From Ignavibacteria bacterium (GTDB lineage Bacteria; Bacteroidota; Ignavibacteria; Ignavibacteriales; Melioribacteraceae), in contig DAIEQP010000331.1 in NCBI GenBank assembly GCA_027347805.1, forward strand, positions 1-7,902: DNA of 7,902 bases. Reading direction: 5' to 3'. This document shows positions 6,000 through 7,902 of the stretch, in pieces. Every line of letters begins with the position of its first letter. Within the stretch, counting starts at the first letter, position 1. Made by a program: the position numbers and the translations under genes. The notes beneath the pieces are model-generated. The model ran no database searches. It was not told the origin of the DNA and saw only the letters and a program-made list of their open reading frames with translations.

Positions 6000-7058
6000 A
6001 TGAAAATGGGCATTAGAATAATGTTCTTATTGAAATTATTTGTGCTGTTCTTTTTGACTTCCTGCGCAAGGAACTCCATTGAACCGGAAGAAAATATAAT
6101 TAATAATGCCCCGCAGCTTGACGAAGCTTTTGCTCAGGCTGAGACTGTCACAAATATTAAAAGTCTTATCGTAAGTTATAACGGAAGTATAGTAAGAGAA
6201 AAATACTGGCGAAACGGTGGAACAAACAATATTCATGATGTCAGATCGGTAACCAAAACAGTAACTGGATTATTAATTGGAATTGCTATCGAAAAAGGAT
6301 TTATCAAATCTATTGATCAGCCAATAGAAGATTTTAGCTCGCTGCTTAGTGTAGAATTTCCACAGGATAAATCATCAATTACTATTAAACACCTGCTTAC
6401 AATGAGCGGCGGATTCCTTTGGGATGAGTTAATTTCTGTTTCGGGTTATAATAATTGGATTGGTTCTCCCAATCAGATTCTTTATGTTCTTAACACTCCA
6501 ATGGCAAATAACCCGGGACAGGTTTTTACTTATAACTCAGGGGCAATTCATCTTTTATCAGCTATTATAACTGCATCAACCGGGGTTAGCACAAAACAAT
6601 TTGCAGAAACATATTTATTTAATCCGCTAGGATTCAAAAACGTTGTTTGGGAAACAGATCACCAGGGAATTTATAATGGGGGAGCGGGGCTGCAAATGTC
6701 TCCACGAGATATGGTTAAAATAGGTGAGTTGATTAGGAATAAAGGAATATATAATGGTAACCGGATTGTTTCAGAAGCATGGATCAACCAGGCAATTCAA
6801 TTTCAAATTTCGACAGGTAATGCTCAGCCATTCGCTACTGGATATGGATATTGTTTGTGGACTGGTAAGGCAAATAACATAGAATATTATTTTGCAAACG
6901 GTTGGGGCGGACAATTTTTAGTAGTAGTTCCTTCTCTTAATCTTGTTGTATCTGCAACAAATGAATGGAGCGGTGTTTCAACTTCAATCGCAAATAATCA
7001 GTGGTATTCAACTTTAAATATCATAATTAATAAAATATTACCTGCTTTTAATAAATGA
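6000..7058 (+). CDS. Serine hydrolase lipoprotein of the class C beta-lactamase / NylB-like fold
   Basis: The 352-residue product opens with a lipoprotein signal (basic residues R6 and K12, hydrophobic core, lipobox L-T-S-C with C22), so it should be anchored in the envelope. The body is a beta-lactamase-fold hydrolase (PF00144). The nucleophile motif S-x-x-K is S83-V-T-K86, the second motif Y-x-N/S is Y178-N-S, and the third is the G-W-G-G-Q loop at 301-305 instead of K-T-G. R-S-V-T-K, H-L-L-T-M-S-G-G (131-138), P-G-Q-V-F-T-Y-N-S-G (172-181) and M-S-P-R-D-M (233-238) are characteristic of the branch that includes 6-aminohexanoate-dimer hydrolase and EstB-like esterases. That branch cleaves amides or esters, and a true antibiotic-resistance role is unlikely. 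All catalytic residues appear intact. GGAG (5991-5994) lies five bases before the ATG. The gene is divergent from the oxidoreductase and convergent with the transglycosylase. Confidence 0.92.
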   Translation: MKMGIRIMFLLKLFVLFFLTSCARNSIEPEENIINNAPQLDEAFAQAETVTNIKSLIVSYNGSIVREKYWRNGGTNNIHDVRSVTKTVTGLLIGIAIEKGFIKSIDQPIEDFSSLLSVEFPQDKSSITIKHLLTMSGGFLWDELISVSGYNNWIGSPNQILYVLNTPMANNPGQVFTYNSGAIHLLSAIITASTGVSTKQFAETYLFNPLGFKNVVWETDHQGIYNGGAGLQMSPRDMVKIGELIRNKGIYNGNRIVSEAWINQAIQFQISTGNAQPFATGYGYCLWTGKANNIEYYFANGWGGQFLVVVPSLNLVVSATNEWSGVSTSIANNQWYSTLNIIINKILPAFNK

Positions 7059-7083
7059 GATTAACAAAGCACATCTCATTTTT
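7053..7083. terminator. Convergent bidirectional terminator containing both stop codons
   Basis: AAATGAGAT (7053-7061) and ATCTCATTT (7073-7081) are a perfect 9-bp inverted repeat around an 11-base loop, with a T-run at 7079-7083 on the + strand. The left arm contains the TGA stop of the serine hydrolase (7056-7058). Because the arms are inverted copies, the right arm contains the TGA stop of the transglycosylase on the other strand (7076-7078). The stem is AT-rich, so strength is moderate. On the minus strand the tail is ATTTATT, which is less regular. Confidence 0.65.
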
Positions 7084-7633
7084 GATTCAGAAGTTGTTCG
7101 TGAAATTTCTTAATCTTTTCAACATATCCGATTGTTTCGTCATGTCTCCAGAATGGTACCTCCGGTGCAACAAGAACAATATTAGGCCAGGCAGTATGAT
7201 CGAGAAGTTTGTCTTTTGCTTTTGATTGGGCTTTCATAATAGTTCCGCGCCCTGCATTGTAGCTGCCAAAAGTAAAATCAAGTCTTTCATTCTCATTAAT
7301 TTCTTTCCATGCTTTATATAATGTTCTGTCATAATATATTCCGGCAGCAATATTCCATTCCGGGCTATCGATGGATTCAAAATCAGGATTACTGCTTTTA
7401 ATTTCTTCGAATGTAGTAGGCATTAACTGCATTAATCCTCTGGCGCCAACATTACTAATTGCTTCCGGTGAAAGCCCGCTTTCAGCAATGCTTTGTGCTT
7501 TGAATACTTTCCAGTCATAACCCGGGCCGAAGTATCTCTTGCTGTACTTCCTGAAAGTTTCATCATAACTTTTAAAATGCTTTTGAGGAATTATGAATGA
7601 AAAAGAAAGAAGAAACATCAGCATGAATTTCAA
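7076..7633 (-). CDS. Lytic transglycosylase, SLT (goose-lysozyme-like) domain protein
   Basis: The 185-residue product has a short N-terminal signal or anchor (about 2-16, ending I-I-P-Q) and a single SLT domain. The catalytic glutamate is E51 in A-Q-S-I-A-E-S (46-52). G-A-R-G-L-M-Q-L-M-P (63-72) is the family hallmark, and A-G-I-Y-Y (97-101), S-Y-N-A-G (124-128) and E-T-I-G-Y-V (166-171) are the remaining motifs. Such enzymes cut the MurNAc-GlcNAc bond of peptidoglycan in the periplasm, forming 1,6-anhydro-MurNAc. The arrangement resembles the MltF/Slt70 catalytic domain without its accessory domains. The TTG start overlaps the stop of the upstream DUF350 gene by four bases (TTGA), which suggests translational coupling. 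ATG codons at 7624 or 7618 are alternatives, but the TTG keeps the lysine expected before a signal peptide. GGGG seven bases upstream is only a weak ribosome site. Confidence 0.88.
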   Translation of the reverse strand: MKFMLMFLLSFSFIIPQKHFKSYDETFRKYSKRYFGPGYDWKVFKAQSIAESGLSPEAISNVGARGLMQLMPTTFEEIKSSNPDFESIDSPEWNIAAGIYYDRTLYKAWKEINENERLDFTFGSYNAGRGTIMKAQSKAKDKLLDHTAWPNIVLVAPEVPFWRHDETIGYVEKIKKFHEQLLNQK

Positions 7634-7833
7634 TTTAAAGCCCCGGCAATTATTAACGCGATAGAGATAAATAATGCTGCAATAAAAATCGATACAGCAA
7701 TATTTCCTTTTTTTAATTCATCTTCAAAATCGATTTTAGGGGAGAGTTTGTCGAATGCTTTATAAGCTAAAAACATTAATACTACTCCAAGTGCGGCATA
7801 AAGAAAGTTCAAGCCGATAATACTCCATTCCAT
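7630..7833 (-). CDS. Small DUF350-family inner-membrane protein
   Basis: The 67-residue product has two hydrophobic helices, about 6-24 (G7-L8-N9 onward) and 45-64. They are joined by a charged loop with D-F-E-D-E-L-K-K-G-N (35-44), which matches the DUF350 signature of an acidic-basic loop followed by a helix starting N-x-A. DUF350 proteins occur as about 130-residue four-helix forms and as short single-unit forms like this one, which may pair to build a four-helix unit. Their function is not established. GGAG lies five bases before ATG at 7833 and decides the start; a longer in-frame reading from TTG at 7869 has no such site. It is the first gene of a two-gene unit and overlaps the transglycosylase by four bases. 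A weak TATAAC (minus strand, 7874-7879) could be the -10 box, with TTAATA 17 bases further upstream at the window edge. Confidence 0.8.
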   Translation of the reverse strand: MEWSIIGLNFLYAALGVVLMFLAYKAFDKLSPKIDFEDELKKGNIAVSIFIAALFISIALIIAGALN

Positions 7834-7838
7834 TATTA

Positions 7839-7842
7839 CTCC
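7839..7842 (-). promoter_or_regulatory. Shine-Dalgarno site deciding the DUF350 start
   Basis: GGAG on the minus strand, five bases before ATG at 7833. It favours the 67-residue form over a 79-residue reading that begins at TTG 7869. Confidence 0.7.
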
Positions 7843-7902
7843 GTGAAATTTAACTGATCCGGTATTCAATTTAGTTATAGCACTTTCTATTTACAATATT
7901 AA

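Noticed and set aside
6036..6236. A 66-codon minus-strand frame inside the serine hydrolase gene
   Set aside because: It is antisense to the lipoprotein signal and the region up to the S-x-x-K motif, with no independent support.
7834..7869. A longer DUF350 reading starting at TTG 7869
   Set aside because: The extra 12 residues include the sequence of the GGAG ribosome site that serves ATG 7833, and they add polar residues unlike the family's N-terminus.

Overview
The window is AT-rich bacterial chromosome. It most likely comes from the Ignavibacteria/Chlorobi side of the Bacteroidota-Ignavibacteriota group. Two observations support this. The large secreted protein ends in a type IX secretion (T9SS) sorting domain with the QNYPNPFNPST signature, which is very common in Ignavibacteria and relatives. 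Several genes also have clear Shine-Dalgarno sites (AGGAG, AGGAGG, GGAG), which Bacteroidia and Flavobacteriia mostly lack. The lineage is an inference; no rRNA or marker gene is present.

Layout, left to right. Positions 1-599 (-) hold the N-terminal half of an MFS exporter that runs off the left edge. It is divergent from a GIN-domain (DUF2807) lipoprotein at 824-1501 (+). A strong hairpin terminator follows, then a convergent small two-helix membrane protein with a PH-like tail at 1548-1976 (-), which starts at TTG behind a perfect AGGAGG. A second terminator (2042-2072) ends a large gene at 2093-4675 (-). That gene encodes an 860-residue secreted protein made of Ig-like and carboxypeptidase-regulatory-like beta-sandwich modules plus a T9SS C-terminal domain. 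Upstream of it on the same strand is a Gfo/Idh/MocA NAD(P)-dependent oxidoreductase (4832-5824). Divergent from that is a beta-lactamase-fold serine hydrolase lipoprotein (6000-7058, +). It converges on a two-gene operon read leftwards: a small DUF350 membrane protein (7630-7833) and a lytic transglycosylase (7076-7633), which overlap by four bases.

Most products act at the envelope: two lipoproteins, one T9SS cargo, an inner-membrane exporter, two small membrane proteins and a murein hydrolase. Apart from the DUF350-transglycosylase pair, the genes look like independent transcription units rather than one pathway. No RNA gene, CRISPR array, insertion sequence, phage gene or attachment site was seen, and no intergenic gap exceeds 300 bases. 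I did not find a convincing novel multi-gene system. The points most worth a second look are the DUF350-transglycosylase coupling, the duplicated module in the T9SS protein, the convergent terminator that contains both stop codons, and the palindrome over the lipoprotein -10 box.
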